A stretch of DNA of 29,337 bases, taken from NCBI RefSeq assembly GCF_000388065.1, contig NW_009242971.1, forward strand, positions 4,093,163 to 4,122,499. The letters are read 5' to 3'. A program made the translations under genes and the position numbers. The notes under the pieces were generated by a model, which was given only the letters and a program-made list of their open reading frames with translations, made no database searches and was not told where the DNA came from. The stretch comes from Fonticula alba. Its lineage: Eukaryota; Opisthokonta; Rotosphaerida; Fonticulaceae. Positions within the stretch are counted from its first letter, which is position 1. Each line of letters starts with the position of its first letter. This document shows positions 11,242 through 22,400 of this stretch, one piece after another.

Positions 11242-14200
11242 CATTCAACACCGGCCAGGCACAAAGGTACATGGCAGCCCCATTCCGGAGACGCACCGGA
11301 CACGGTGATGATGTTGGCCGAGAAGTAATCCTGCAGGGCAACATCGCGGGCAAAGAGACGAGCAGCATCGCGCTCCCGCCGGGAGGCCCGGCGCCCGGAC
11401 CAAACGTAGATATTGGCATCAAAGGCTCGGTACTGCGACGACTGGCTCCCGGCCGGCGGGACAGATGTGGCCGCGGCTGGCTGGGACTCGATGATCAGCA
11501 CGAAGGCGTCGCCCTCATTGAGGCGCGACACCGACAACTCGGGGATCAGCCGCGCGCGCACCACCGAATGGCCCTTCAGCGTGTAGAGGAATGTGCGCTG
11601 CAGGGCGCAAAGTAATGCCGGGCGAGAGCGAAAAGGCCAACACCAGGGAGGAGGCACAGCGACCGGGGGTCAGCACGCCCGAGGCAAGGGAGGACGGCGA
11701 AAGGCAGCGGAGAGGCACATGAACAGCACACCATGAGGGAGGCAAAGGGGGCAAGGGGGAAAGGAAACGCACCGGCGCCGACACAGGCGGGATGTAATCC
11801 TGGATGCGCTCGCGCAAGGACCGGAGGAAGTCCGAAGCCGCGTCGGCCCGCTGCTCGTGGGCTGACGCGGCGGCCGGCTCGGCCTCGGGGTCGGCGGCGT
11901 CCAGGCGAGCACGCTGCTCCCGGTGCGACAGGACCGACATGGCCCAGTTGGGCAATTCCCGCGCCGCGCCGGGGCCAGCACCGGCGGAACTCGGACTGAC
12001 CGGCGACAGGGGGGGCGGCGTGTGCAATGCTGAGGCCATCGTATCGGGCCCGAGGAGGAGGCTGGCCCGAGCACCGGCAAGCAGGCGAATGGTGTGGCGA
12101 CGATCACGAATGAGATCTTGATTCCGCAGACGGCTCACGTTCGGCGCCCCGGACGACGCCAGGGCACCCTCGAAGCTGACCGACGCGTCGATGGCTTCCG
12201 CACTGCGGGGCGCTGCACTCTGGAGAATGGAATACCTGATGCTCTGCCGCGTGGCCACCGAGGTGGAGGTCGAAGTGGCCCTTGCCCGAGCGGCCGCCCC
12301 TGGCTGGGGGAGAACCAAATGCAAGGCATCCGACTCATCGCGCAGACGCCGCAGCAGCGCCACAACATCCGCCTGCAGGGATACCCCTGGGACCACGACA
12401 AGCACCGAGGCCGGCAGGGGAGCCGCCGGTGACACCGGCGACACCGGCGACAGCGGACTGCCCGTGGAGGAAGTAGCCGCCGAGGCCGGGCCAATGTCAA
12501 TGCGCACCACATGCACGATGTCCGGCCCCGGGCCTGCCGAGTCTTCGGAGGAGGTGGGCCGCAATGTGCGCACAGTCAAAGGGGTCACCTCGCGGAGACG
12601 TGTCACCGGGATGGATAGCAAGGGAGCGGTGGACCATTCGCCCGAACCGCGAAGCTGCACATGCTCCAATGACAAGTCCGTGCACAGAACCGCCGCCGTC
12701 TGGCGGGCCAGCAGCGGGGTGATATCCTCCTCGTCGCTGACCATGGCCAAAGGGGCGGCCAGCGAGTCGTCGCACAGGCGAACCGAAACCCCGGCCAGGA
12801 GCAGGCGTCGGACGCACGCCCGATCCAGCGAGCGACACGCCAGGTGGCGCTGCTGCACCAGCGAGCTACCCTGGGCGCTGTTTCGCAGAAGCTGAGATCA
12901 AAGCAGTGGGACAGCCCCCCATGCGTTAGGACAGGAAGAGACGCGAAGAACCGGGCAGGGGCACATGTCGTCGCTGACAAGGGCCGGGAAAAAAAAAAGG
13001 GGGACAGGCTTCGTACCAGCGAGTGGATGGTCTTCCAAGTGGTGGTGATCTGGCCGCCAACGCCGCCGGCGCCACGGGTAGCAGCCCGATAAGCGAGGAT
13101 ATCCTGCACCGGCAGGGGGAAGCGCCGCAAAGTGTGATTGGTCTCCAGTGCTGTCAGGAGCTTCTCGAACCCGAGCATGGTCGATCCATTGTTGTCGAGG
13201 GAGACGGATTGCAGGGTGGAGTTGTGCTTGAGAACTCTGCAGGGGGAAGATCATGGGTCGACAAAGGGACGGAGGTCAGGGTGCGAGAGGAAAAAGAAGA
13301 GGAGGCGGACAGATGGCAGAAGGTATGGGAATCAAGAGGAGAGAGAGAGAGATAGGGAGAGAGAGATAGGGAGAGAGAGATAGGGAGAGAGAGATAGGGA
13401 GAGAGAGATAGGGAGAGAGAGAAAGAAAGAGAGAAAGAGAGAAAGAGAGAAAGAGAGAAAGAGAGAAAGAGAGAAAGAGAGAAAGAGAGAAAGAGAGAAA
13501 GAGAGAAAGAGAAAAAGAGAGAAAGAGAGAAATAGAGAGAGAAGACGTACTCAACAAGGGCCACGAGAGCGGCATCCTCGCCAGCATGTCCACTCAGATC
13601 TACCGCCCGCAGGCTCTGATTGAACCGCAGGGCGGGCAAGATGGCTTCGACGAGATCCTGACGCAGGCAACATGCCCCGGCCCGGCCAGATGACTGGCCA
13701 TAATCCCCGCGCATGGACAGCCGTTCGATGCATGGGCCTTGGGTGACGTCGGCGCTGGGGGCGGTGGCTGCGCCATCGCTCCGATCGCTGGCCACGCAAC
13801 TCCGCAGCATCTGTGCAAAGAGTTGTGCCGGGCGGGAAACCGGCGCCGGGGGGCCGGCACCCGATCGAGACCCGCCAGTGCCCGGGCCAAAGCGCATGCG
13901 CCCATGCTCGCCGGGGCTGTGCGCCGCGCCAAAGCACCGGTCCATCACCAGCGATCGGAGGGATGACGACCCGGCCAGCAAGGAGGAGGCAACCGCCTCG
14001 AGGCCGGCATTCCCAAGGAAGTTGTCACTAATGTCCAGGGCCACGATATTGTGCGAGATCAGGCCGAAAATCAACTCCGCGGTTTCGGCATTCAGGCCAA
14101 CGTCGCGCAACACCAGGCACACATCCGCCAGGCAGGGATTGACCAAGAGATACCGGATGAACACCGGCAGGGAGTCCAGGGACAGAGGGTTGTGGCTCAT

Positions 14201-15065
14201 GTCGAGGTACTGCGCGACACACCGCGGGGATCCCACCAAGATGAAGCGGGGGGCGAGGGGGGGGGGGGNNNNNNNNNNNNNNNNNNNNNNNNNNNNNNNN
14301 NNNNNNNNNNNNNGGGCAGACGCACCTTCAAATTTTCGCAATGCTGGATAATGTCCGACAGGGGCTTTAGGCAGGAGGTTTCATTCTCGGAAATGTCCAG
14401 ATACTTGAGACTCCGAGCGCAGCCCTTGGAGAAGTCCTCTGTCCAGAGGGGGTGCGAGCCGGGGCGCGAGATCCCAGGAAGGAGGGAGGGAAGGGAAGGT
14501 CAGGGGAGGGGGGGGGGGATAAGCGAAGGCCCGCCAAGCCTGATGGACGAGCCGAAGCAGAAGCACCACAGAAGGATGGGAGGGGAGAGGGAAGAAGAAA
14601 AGAGCCCATCCAAGAAAAAAAAGCCAGCTCACGCACCGACGACATATTCCAGCTTCAGGCGGGTGCGAGCAATGTCCAGGCGCTCGAGGTTGACCGCGGC
14701 ACGGAGGACCGGCGACAGGGCCGACAGCACGTAGCGGTCCAGGCGAATGGACCGAAGCTCCAGTCGGGTCAGATTGGCCGGCTGCAGGAGCAGCAACGAT
14801 CGACACAGGGCGGCCATTCCCCGACCGCGGGGATTGGTCACCGACTCGGAGATGGCCAGCCCCCGGAGGCTGATGCCGCATGTGAGCAGGTAGTCCGCCA
14901 GGGAGGTGAGCGCTCGGTCGCAGAGGAGGTTGCCGCTGAGATCCAGCGAGTGGAGCTCGCTGGCCGTGGGACCATCTGCCGGGGAGACCCGCGCAGATGT
15001 GGAGCTTGGCGAGAAGAAAGTCATCGAGGAGGAGGGAGACATCCCGACGGCCGCGGCGACACCGC

Positions 15066-15096
<31 letters not shown>

Positions 15097-17316
15097 GCCA
15101 GAGGCGATTGCCACCGAGGAGCCGGCCCCATCGACCGCCGGGTGCAAGAGACGCGCCCGGCCAGCCAACAGTTCCACCGGATCGACGGTCAGTCCCACGC
15201 GCGACGCCTCGATGTAGGCGAAGGGGGTCCGATCTCCAAGAGCCATGAGCTGTGCCAGGGCGTCCAGCGCCAGGGGCGACAAGGGCAGGTAGGCGGCGTG
15301 CGCTTTCTCACGGGCCGTCGCCCCATTGAGGCCGCTGCCACTGCTGCTGCCCAGAGCACGGTGCCGCCGGGTGCGCAAAGGCAACGCCGGCAGCGGAGCC
15401 CCGGGCGAGGAGGTGGCCTCCTCGGCGGCGAGTGCGGTCGGATTCTGGTGGTCCGGCGAGGCGACCCCCTCCGACCCGTCCGAGGAAAGAATCCCCGGAC
15501 TGAAGGAGGACGCCATGGCCAGGGTCCGGCTGGCACCGAGGGCCAAAGCAACGATCGACGCCCCGAGCCCCTCGAAGCTGGTGCTGTCGCTGGTGGTGGC
15601 GGACGAGCTGACAGCCGGGCCGCCGGCCGCGCCAGCCGCGGCCAGGAAATCCAACCGGGTATTGAGCGGATCAAATTGCGACCGGGGAACCTGGCCCCCC
15701 TGGGCGTGGATCGCCGCGAGATGCAACTCCGGCGAGGGGTCCGGCCCGAAGGTCAAGCTGCTCCAGCGTCGCGAGTAGGCCAGCGACCAGAGCAGCGCCG
15801 CCATGTGGTCGTGCACCGTGTCCAAATCCAAATCCGGCCGCCAAAAGCGCCCCATGCGGAAGGTGCCCCGCAGGAGGGGATGCCCATGGGCGGAGGAAAG
15901 CTTCCCCGGCACCTCGGACCCATCCAGGTAGCTGGCGGAGTCGGCCTGGGCCGCGTGGTGCGCGAGCTCGGCTGCAGCCAGGGCCGCTTCCTCGGCCGCC
16001 AGGGTTCCCAAAACCAAAAGGTGCGACTGCAGCGGCGTCAGGGCCTTGGGAAAGCGGAAGCACGACGCCCGGTAGGAAAGGGCGAAATCCGCCGGATCGC
16101 CATGGGGAAGATGCGCCTTGAGAACGGCGAGGCTGTTTGCGAAAGGGAGGCAAAAGCAAAGCAGGTAAGAAGACCGGCGGCGGAAGGACGTCGGGCGATT
16201 GGGGGGGGGGGAGGGGGGGGAGGGTGGAGAGGAAGGGCAGAGCGAAGCGCATGACGAACCGATCGGGTGGCGTCACCTCCAGCGAGAAGGGAAGTCTCGG
16301 GGAGGAGGGGTACACGGCGTAGAAGCGCTCCAGCAACACTCGGATGAAGGGGTCACACATGCCCGGGGAAAACCGGATGAAGACATGCAGGGTAGTCTGG
16401 GAAGCGGGAACGCTGCCACCCCCGGCAGGCAGTTCGACGCCATTGATGCTGGTGCCGGGAGGGGCATCCGGTCCGGCAGGAGGAGCATCGGCAGCGCCGG
16501 ATCCGGCCGCCGGATCCGGGTCCTCGTCACCCTGACGGCGTGAGAGGGTCTCGGCGGCAATGGACGAGTCGAAGGGGGACTGGCATTCGAGGATCAGCTC
16601 GTTGGGGGACGCCTCGGAATTGACAATCGCCACGTCAAGGAGGTGAATCTGGTGGAAGATCTACGCCGAACATGCATGTGTGAGCAAATGGAAGGGGCTC
16701 GAGGTTTGTCGTTGTTTGTTTGTTTGTTTGTTTTTTGCCTGGTGTGTGCGTGTGCGTGGCGCGCTCCGGTGGGAGAGCCCTGACAAGCTGGAGAGAGGGC
16801 ACGGGCGCTCGTGCGGGGGCGTACTTTCGTGGAGTCGGCGAAAAAGATGTTGAAGTCATCAATCAACACCAGGCCCGAGGACACCGCGGCGAAGGTGCCG
16901 GGGATGGTGCTGCTGCACTGCCCGGCCATCGGGGCACGCCCCCCTTGCAGAGCCTGGGCCACCATGGAAAAGGACCCGGGCGAGCCGATCAAACGCTGAC
17001 ACTTGAACTCCACCGATGGGTCGGAGAAGTATTCGACGGTGCCGCGCTTTTCGAGCTCCTGCTTCAGGAGGTCTGCGAGGCGTGAGGCGTTAGCTTGAGA
17101 CATGGCGCACGGGGGGGGGGGGGCAAGAAGAAAGGAGGGGCGCGCGAACAGGCCAGAGTGAGCGAGGCGCGCGAGGAAAGGTGGAGAGCGAGACGCACCC
17201 TCAGCCGAAGCGGAGGGGGCCCCGGTGGCAGCGCGTGCGGGTTGATTCCAAATGGCCAGCTTCGTGACCAGACGGTCAACCCGAGACGAGGAGACGGAAG
17301 GCGAGGCGGCGGCCAT
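7837..17316 (-). CDS. CARMIL-like PH/LRR protein fused to gelsolin repeats and a villin-headpiece-like end, 14 exons
   Basis: Exons on the minus strand: 17316-17199, 17072-16825, 16660-16260, 16132-14637, 14438-14326, 14209-13551, 13236-13017, 12891-11773, 11597-11297, 11086-10430, 10284-9896, 9762-9700, 9551-8712, 8544-7837; all phases fit, giving 2443 residues. Residues about 40-256 resemble the CARMIL PH-like domain. About 350-1050 are ribonuclease-inhibitor-type LRRs (KYLDIS, EN, KYLDMSHNPLSL, VALDISDNFLGNAGLEA). Then NHTLRRFPLPVQD and WKTIHSLLLRN match the end of the CARMIL LRRs and start of its helical domain. From 1459 come about five gelsolin-type repeats (NIYVWSGRRASRRERDAA; EFWQTLHGR; VFTWVGP; ILWQGSQ; LFIISQFEEPNWFTTFIG; VFLWIGP). 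Residues 2375-2443 resemble a villin headpiece (FARLPDWIRTNLK). CARMIL binds membranes and regulates capping protein; gelsolin/villin repeats bind, cap or sever actin with Ca2+. A cytoskeletal role is inferred. I saw no capping-protein-interaction motif. The ATG at 17316 could be preceded by another in-frame ATG in low-complexity sequence. Confidence 0.88.
9312..9343 (-). repeat. GGC/GCC repeat coding for alanine in exon 13 of the CARMIL-gelsolin gene
   Basis: About ten GCC codons in a row on the coding strand, flanked by Ala/Thr-rich sequence, in an insert between two gelsolin repeats. Confidence 0.8.
13337..13546. repeat. GA-rich tandem repeat filling an intron (14-base units, then 8-base units)
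   Basis: The first part has five copies of a 14-base unit around GATAGGGAGAGAGA (spaced 14 bases apart near 13351-13407). The rest is GAGAGAAA-like 8-base units to about 13546. It lies wholly inside the intron 13237-13550, so the pre-mRNA carries a long pure-pyrimidine tract next to the donor. Mirror-like purine tracts of this kind can form triplex DNA. Confidence 0.9.
14269..14313. other. Assembly gap of 45 N inside an intron
   Basis: The N run directly follows a G run and lies within the intron 14210-14325 of the CARMIL-gelsolin gene. No coding sequence appears lost, because exons 5 and 6 join in frame as HCENLK/YLDMSHN. The true gap length is unknown. Confidence 0.95.
15062..15102 (-). 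repeat. GCC-type repeat coding for glycine in exon 4 of the CARMIL-gelsolin gene
   Basis: The coding strand gives a run of GGC/GGT Gly codons with one Ser, in an insert within the LRR part of the protein. Confidence 0.75.
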
Positions 17317-17363
17317 GGCTGATGGGAGCCCGGCGCACGCCGACCGGGGGAGGGCGGGGGGGA

Positions 17364-17386
17364 GGGGGGGGGGGGGGGGGGGGGGG
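17364..17386. repeat. Run of 23 G
   Basis: Uninterrupted G on the plus strand, about 50 bp upstream of the predicted start of the minus-strand CARMIL-gelsolin gene. It therefore lies in its 5' leader or promoter as a C run. Confidence 0.85.
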
Positions 17387-18186
17387 ACGAGCCGAGGGCC
17401 AACCGTCGGCTTGAGATTGAGGAGAGGCTGGCAAAAGGCACAAGGGGCAGGAGGCGTCAAGACGGAAGGGGAACAGGGGGCAGAGGAGGGGCAAGTGCTT
17501 GCTGGTCCCCGGGCGCCGGTGCGCCGGGCCGAACAAGCCGCCCATCAAGGGCCTCCGAGGGGGGGGGGGGACTGAGGCGAAACACGAAGCCAAAGGGGCG
17601 TGAAAATTCCTCTATGCGCCCGACCATCAAATTCAGGGGAGGAGGGGGGCGAGGCACGATCGACCGTGTCAGCAGGGGAACACAGCCAAGGGGCTGGTTT
17701 TCCTCCACCCCACCCCTTGGCGGGTACGTCTGAGGGCGCTCTGTTCGCTCTCTGGAGGGGGCGGCCTACCCCCCGGTGCCTCCCGGCAAAGATGATCTAG
17801 CGGGGCCCGGTTTCCGGGCGGGGAGCGGGCGGAGGGGAGGGGGGGGGAACACTCAGCGAACACGCAGACTCCTGCGTTGTCGGGCAGGGTCCGCCGAAGA
17901 CTCCTCGGTCAGATGCGGGGCCGGGACAGGGGGGCAGGCGCGCCCAGAAGGAACCCTTACGAAGCAAGGCCATTACTGGTCCACACACACACTCGCACAC
18001 ACACACGCCGGCCCTGGGGCGCCCACAGGGGCGTCCCTCTGCCAAGCAGCGTTGGCGCCGTTTGCCTGGCTGGGGGGTCTCGAGCGCGTTCTCTGCTGGC
18101 GCCCCACACACAGGACCAAGTGCAAGGCAAGGGGCAACAGCATCCCCACATTCACGGACACACCAACCGAGACACGGACTCACGAG

Positions 18187-18304
18187 CATACGCACACACG
18201 TACACACATGTACGCGTACACACATATACGCGTACAGACGTACACATGTACACACGTACACACACACACACATACACATGTACACGTACACACATACACA
18301 CGCA
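18187..18304. repeat. AC-rich alternating purine-pyrimidine repeat with ACGT and ACATGT units
   Basis: Nearly perfect alternating purine/pyrimidine sequence made of CACA, TACACA, GTACACAC and TACGCG blocks. It lies in the divergent promoter region between two genes. Confidence 0.85.
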
Positions 18305-19471
18305 GAGGCCCAAGCAATGGCGTCCATCGGCCAGGCCGATCAGCATCGCGTGTGGCATCTCATGCCTGTGCGCAGGAGGGGGACGGGGGGGGGGGGGGGG
18401 GGGGCACCAGTATCCTCTCCCAGCCCGCCCGCCCCCCGCCCTCCTGTGAGAAGGGGGCCACGGTGCACCCCCAGCCTTCGGCATCCTCATTTCCCCCACC
18501 CCTCCCCCCTCGCCGAGCGATGCGAGCCACACGAAAGACAAATGTGTACACACTAACTTGAGCATTGTTCTGCCCTCCCCGCTCCCCTGACCCATGCCTG
18601 GCCCTCCTGGGCACCCCCGCCCCTCTTGGCCCAGGCGGGGTCTTCCCGGGCACCTCCCTCGCCCCTCCGTTGTCGCCACACCGAGCTGGGGCAGGCGACG
18701 GCGCGAATGGTTCCGGCAAGGCGCGCGGGGTCGAGGCACGAAGCTCGGGCCGGGCGAGAGCCCACGGAAGGCGCACGAGCCCCTTGTTGGCACAAAGTGG
18801 CGTGTGTCCTACTCACCTGATCATATGTTGGTCGATTGGACGGCGGTGTGATCGGCCAGACACGCGCTTCCCATTCCATCCAGAGGTCGCCCGAGGCCGG
18901 CCGCGGCCCTTTTTCTTCCCGTGCAAGAACCATTTCCGCCGGTCCCCCTCTCTCCCCCAGGTCTCTCTCCCCAGGGGGTGGCGTCCTCCTGAATAACAAA
19001 TTCAACCGCGCCCACCAGGGGGACCAAGGGCAGGGCGTCCGCGAAGCATCCGGGACATCCGGGGGGTGGTAAGCGCCGGGGGCGGGCTCATGTAAGATCC
19101 GGCGCGAGCGGGCGCCCCTTTTTTAGACCAAGCTCCTAGCCCCTGGTGGGCCCTCGGCACCCCGGGCCCAGCCCCAGCCCGCGCAGGCCGGCCCAGTGTA
19201 AGCCCGCGAGCGCAGGAGCGCCCGCGCGTGCGCACGCGCGCACGCGCGATGGAAATCAGGATCGGGTCCGGGGCATACCCTCGCTGGGCCTCCGGCATAT
19301 CGGCACTTTTCGGGACCCAGTGGCCTCTCCCCCTGCCCCCCGGTGTGGGGCCCCAAAAGCTCCCTACATCCCCCTCTCCCCCCCATTTCCGGCTGCATCC
19401 CCCTGCCCGCCTCTTCCTTTGCCTCTCCCCCTCCTCCCATCCTCCCCTCTCGTCAAACACATTCACACACC

Positions 19472-22400
19472 ATGGAGGACAACCCTGCCGATGAGTACCG
19501 CGTAGAACCGCGGCCCGATGACGCGGCCATCGACCGTGTCCCCTCCGCCGGATCACTGCCGGTGGAGGATGGCGAGGGCGAGGACCCCGACACCGGATCG
19601 GTGCCCGAGTCCCCGGACGCCGAGCTCGACCCGAATGCCAGTCTCCGCCAGCGGATTCGCGAGATCATGATCAATTCCGAGCTCTCTGAAACCGAGAAGG
19701 CCCGGCGTGTGCAGGTCCGCGATGCCTCCCGCGCATCTGCTTCGCTCCCCCTTTTGCACTTGGCGGCGACTAACACGGGGAAATCCCCCCCCCCCCAAAC
19801 CCCAGGCCCTCTTTACTACCGGCCATGTGTATGGCGACGAGTCCCCTGGCGAAGACGTCCCCGACACTGTGTCGTGTGACGACGTCAATGACCAGGACCC
19901 CGAAGCCCCGTCTGCTTGCCTGAAGAAGGCCACCACCGTGCCTCAGCCGCTGGTTCTCAGCCATTACCAGGTGCGTGCCCGGCCGGCATTTCTCCCCGCC
20001 TGGCAGGTGTCCTCCTGTTCCACACGCGCACTTGTAGTGTCCTGTGCTTTTCCCTCCCCCGGTCGCGTCCCCCCTCCCCCCCCCCTTCCCCACGCGTGCT
20101 CACATTGATGGAATCTCCCCCTGCTCATCCAACCCTGGCCACGGTAGGATGGCACGATGTTTCCCTTCCCCCAAAGTGGCCCGGCTGATGGGGTGTCTCC
20201 GGCGATCCCTGCCGGCACGCATCTCGGCTGCCGGCACTACCAGTCGAGCGTCCTCCTGCTGGTGAACTGCTGCAACTCCTGGTTCCCATGTCGCCTGTGC
20301 CATGACGACACGGACATCCAGCAGCACTTCCGCGCGACCGCTGCCAAGTTCGCCCGGCAAGCTGGCCGGCCCGAGCCCCCGCAGCTCATCTGCCCGGAGA
20401 CTGTCGACCGGTACAGCATCACCACCATGTGCTGCACTCGCTGTGGAACGGTCCAGCCGGTTGGCCAGCACTGCACCGCCTGCGACACGGACATCTCGGA
20501 TTACTATTGCGACGTGTGCCATCTCTTCCAGACTGGGGCCAAGCGCAGCATCTTCCATTGTGAACACTGCCGGATCTGTCGGATTTCCGATGGCCAGAGC
20601 TTCCACTGCTTCGACTGCGGTGTCTGCATCGACTATCAGGGGAAAGATGACCACCTGTACGTGCTCGATGTCCTTCCTCCCGGTCCTTGCTCCGGTGCCT
20701 CTCCTCGACATGCGGGAGGGGGGCTCTGATTTTCCCACCTCCTCCTCCTGTGTTTGACTAACTGCCCGTCTCGGGCACATGTGGGGCCCCCCTTGTGATG
20801 GGTGCAGGTGTGTCAAAAATCTGCTGGACCACCACTGCCCCATCTGCAATGAGTACCTGGCACATTCGATTGCCAATTCCTGCATTTTGGTGCGCAATCC
20901 CCCATCCATACGCGCCCGCCCTCTCTCTGACTTGGTCCACGGCCTGTTGCCCCTCCCTTTGACTTTGCCTCTCTCTCTCTCTCTCCGTGTCTCTGACCCC
21001 TTGACCTCCGTACCTTTCAGCCCTGCCACCATCCCATCCACACGGAGTGTCTAAACTCCATGCTTGGCAACAATATCTACCAGTGCCCGATTTGCAAGGC
21101 CACCTGCGTGGTGCGTCTCCTTTGATTCGATCGTGTCTCCCTTCTCGGCAGCCAACTCTCCGCCGGTGCCGCTCTCGCTCACCCTTCGTCCTTCTCTCTC
21201 TCCCTCCCTCCCTTCTCCTCCCCCTCCGCCCTGCTACAGGACATGTCTATTGAGTGGCTTCGGCGCGATTTGCTGCACTTCTTCCTTCGCTTCCCGACCG
21301 ATCTCCGCAGCTGGAAGGTTCTGGTTGGCTGTAATGACTGCAAGAAAAAGTATGCATTTGGTCTTTTCTCCCATGGCGGCGGTGGCGATGATGATGATGT
21401 TGTTGTTTTTGTGACCCATTGACTTACCCCGGCCTTCCTCCCCCCCCCCCCCCCCCCAGGACTGTCACCTTCTATTCGCACTTTCCCCGCTGTGGACACT
21501 GCCCCTCATACAATGTCAGCGAACTGATGGCCCATCGGGAGGCCGATGTTCCGGAGCCGGATTGGTGTGATCCCGGCGAGCGCGGCCTCTCCGCCGAGGG
21601 AGTGGCATATCGCTTTGGCGACCCGGTCATCGAAAAGCGCCTGGATGATCTCTACGACAAACGCACCCCGGATCAGCGTCTGGCCACCATTCAGTTCGGT
21701 GACATGCTCACCAGCATGACCGCCCAGTCGATATCGGTCAGCGTGCGCGCTCAGCTCGAAGGCGGCGATGGCTCCGCTCCATTGGACTTCCTCAGTGCCC
21801 TGAGTTCCTTGGCCGGTCAGGATGAAGATCATGACCACGACCACGACCATGACCATGACCATGACCACGACCACGACCATGACTATGACCACGACCACGA
21901 CCATGACTATGACCATGACCACGATCACGACCACGACCACGACCATGATTTTAGTCAGGATGAGGACAGCGAAGCTGCCACCATGTCCGATGAGGATGGT
22001 CACGAATTCACCGATGCCCTTGAGGAAGATGCGGCCCTGATGCCGGGTGCCCGAATCTCGGCGGCCCCCTCCTCGGCCAGGTCGGATGTGTCATCCGGGG
22101 AGAGCCTGGTCCTCGTGGAGAATGAAGTCCGCTCCGAATCAGGGTCTCTCCCCCCGGCGGGTGGTGACCAGGACTTTGTCATCTTGTCCCCGCCCCCCGA
22201 GTTGGCCATTGAGTCGGCGGCCAGTGAGTCCTCATCGGAGGCACTGGTCCCTGATGCAGGACAACAGGAGCCGGCACATGCTGACCATGACACCGATGAG
22301 GAGAGCCACTCGCCATCGCGCCACTCCGCCGCCGCGTTGGTCCCCGAGCTGGCTGGCGATTTGTACGAGTCCTCCCTGACGGCGGACCAGCTTTCGGACG

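Larger units (their letters stand above)
17317..19471. other. 2.2-kb divergent intergenic region with homopolymers and AC repeats
   Basis: It lies between the starts of the CARMIL-gelsolin gene (minus) and RCHY1 (plus), so it should hold both promoters and 5' leaders. It contains G runs at about 17364-17386 (23 G) and 18385-18404 (20 G), an AC/ACGT-rich stretch at about 18187-18304, and a CT-rich segment just before the RCHY1 start. I found no conserved protein and no tRNA or snRNA that I could support. Confidence 0.55.

Noticed and set aside
13341-13420. Regularly spaced 14-base repeats that could suggest a CRISPR-like array
   Set aside because: The units are pure low-complexity purine with no unique spacers, and they lie inside an intron of a eukaryotic gene.
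14452-16254. A 600-codon open frame on the plus strand
   Set aside because: It is antisense to exon 4 of the CARMIL-gelsolin gene, which carries clear LRR sequence and splices in frame. The plus-strand product is Arg/Gly/Gln-rich with no family resemblance.
18795-18830. Sequence resembling the U1 snRNA 5' end (TACTCACCTG)
   Set aside because: The following bases do not match the U1 stem-loops I know. On the other strand it merely resembles a conventional donor site.
20700-20760. Reading exon 3 of RCHY1 on to the stop near 20729 as a truncated protein
   Set aside because: The donor CT/GTACGT at 20656 and acceptor at 20807 restore the family sequence HL/CVKNLLDHHCPIC, so the stop lies in an intron.
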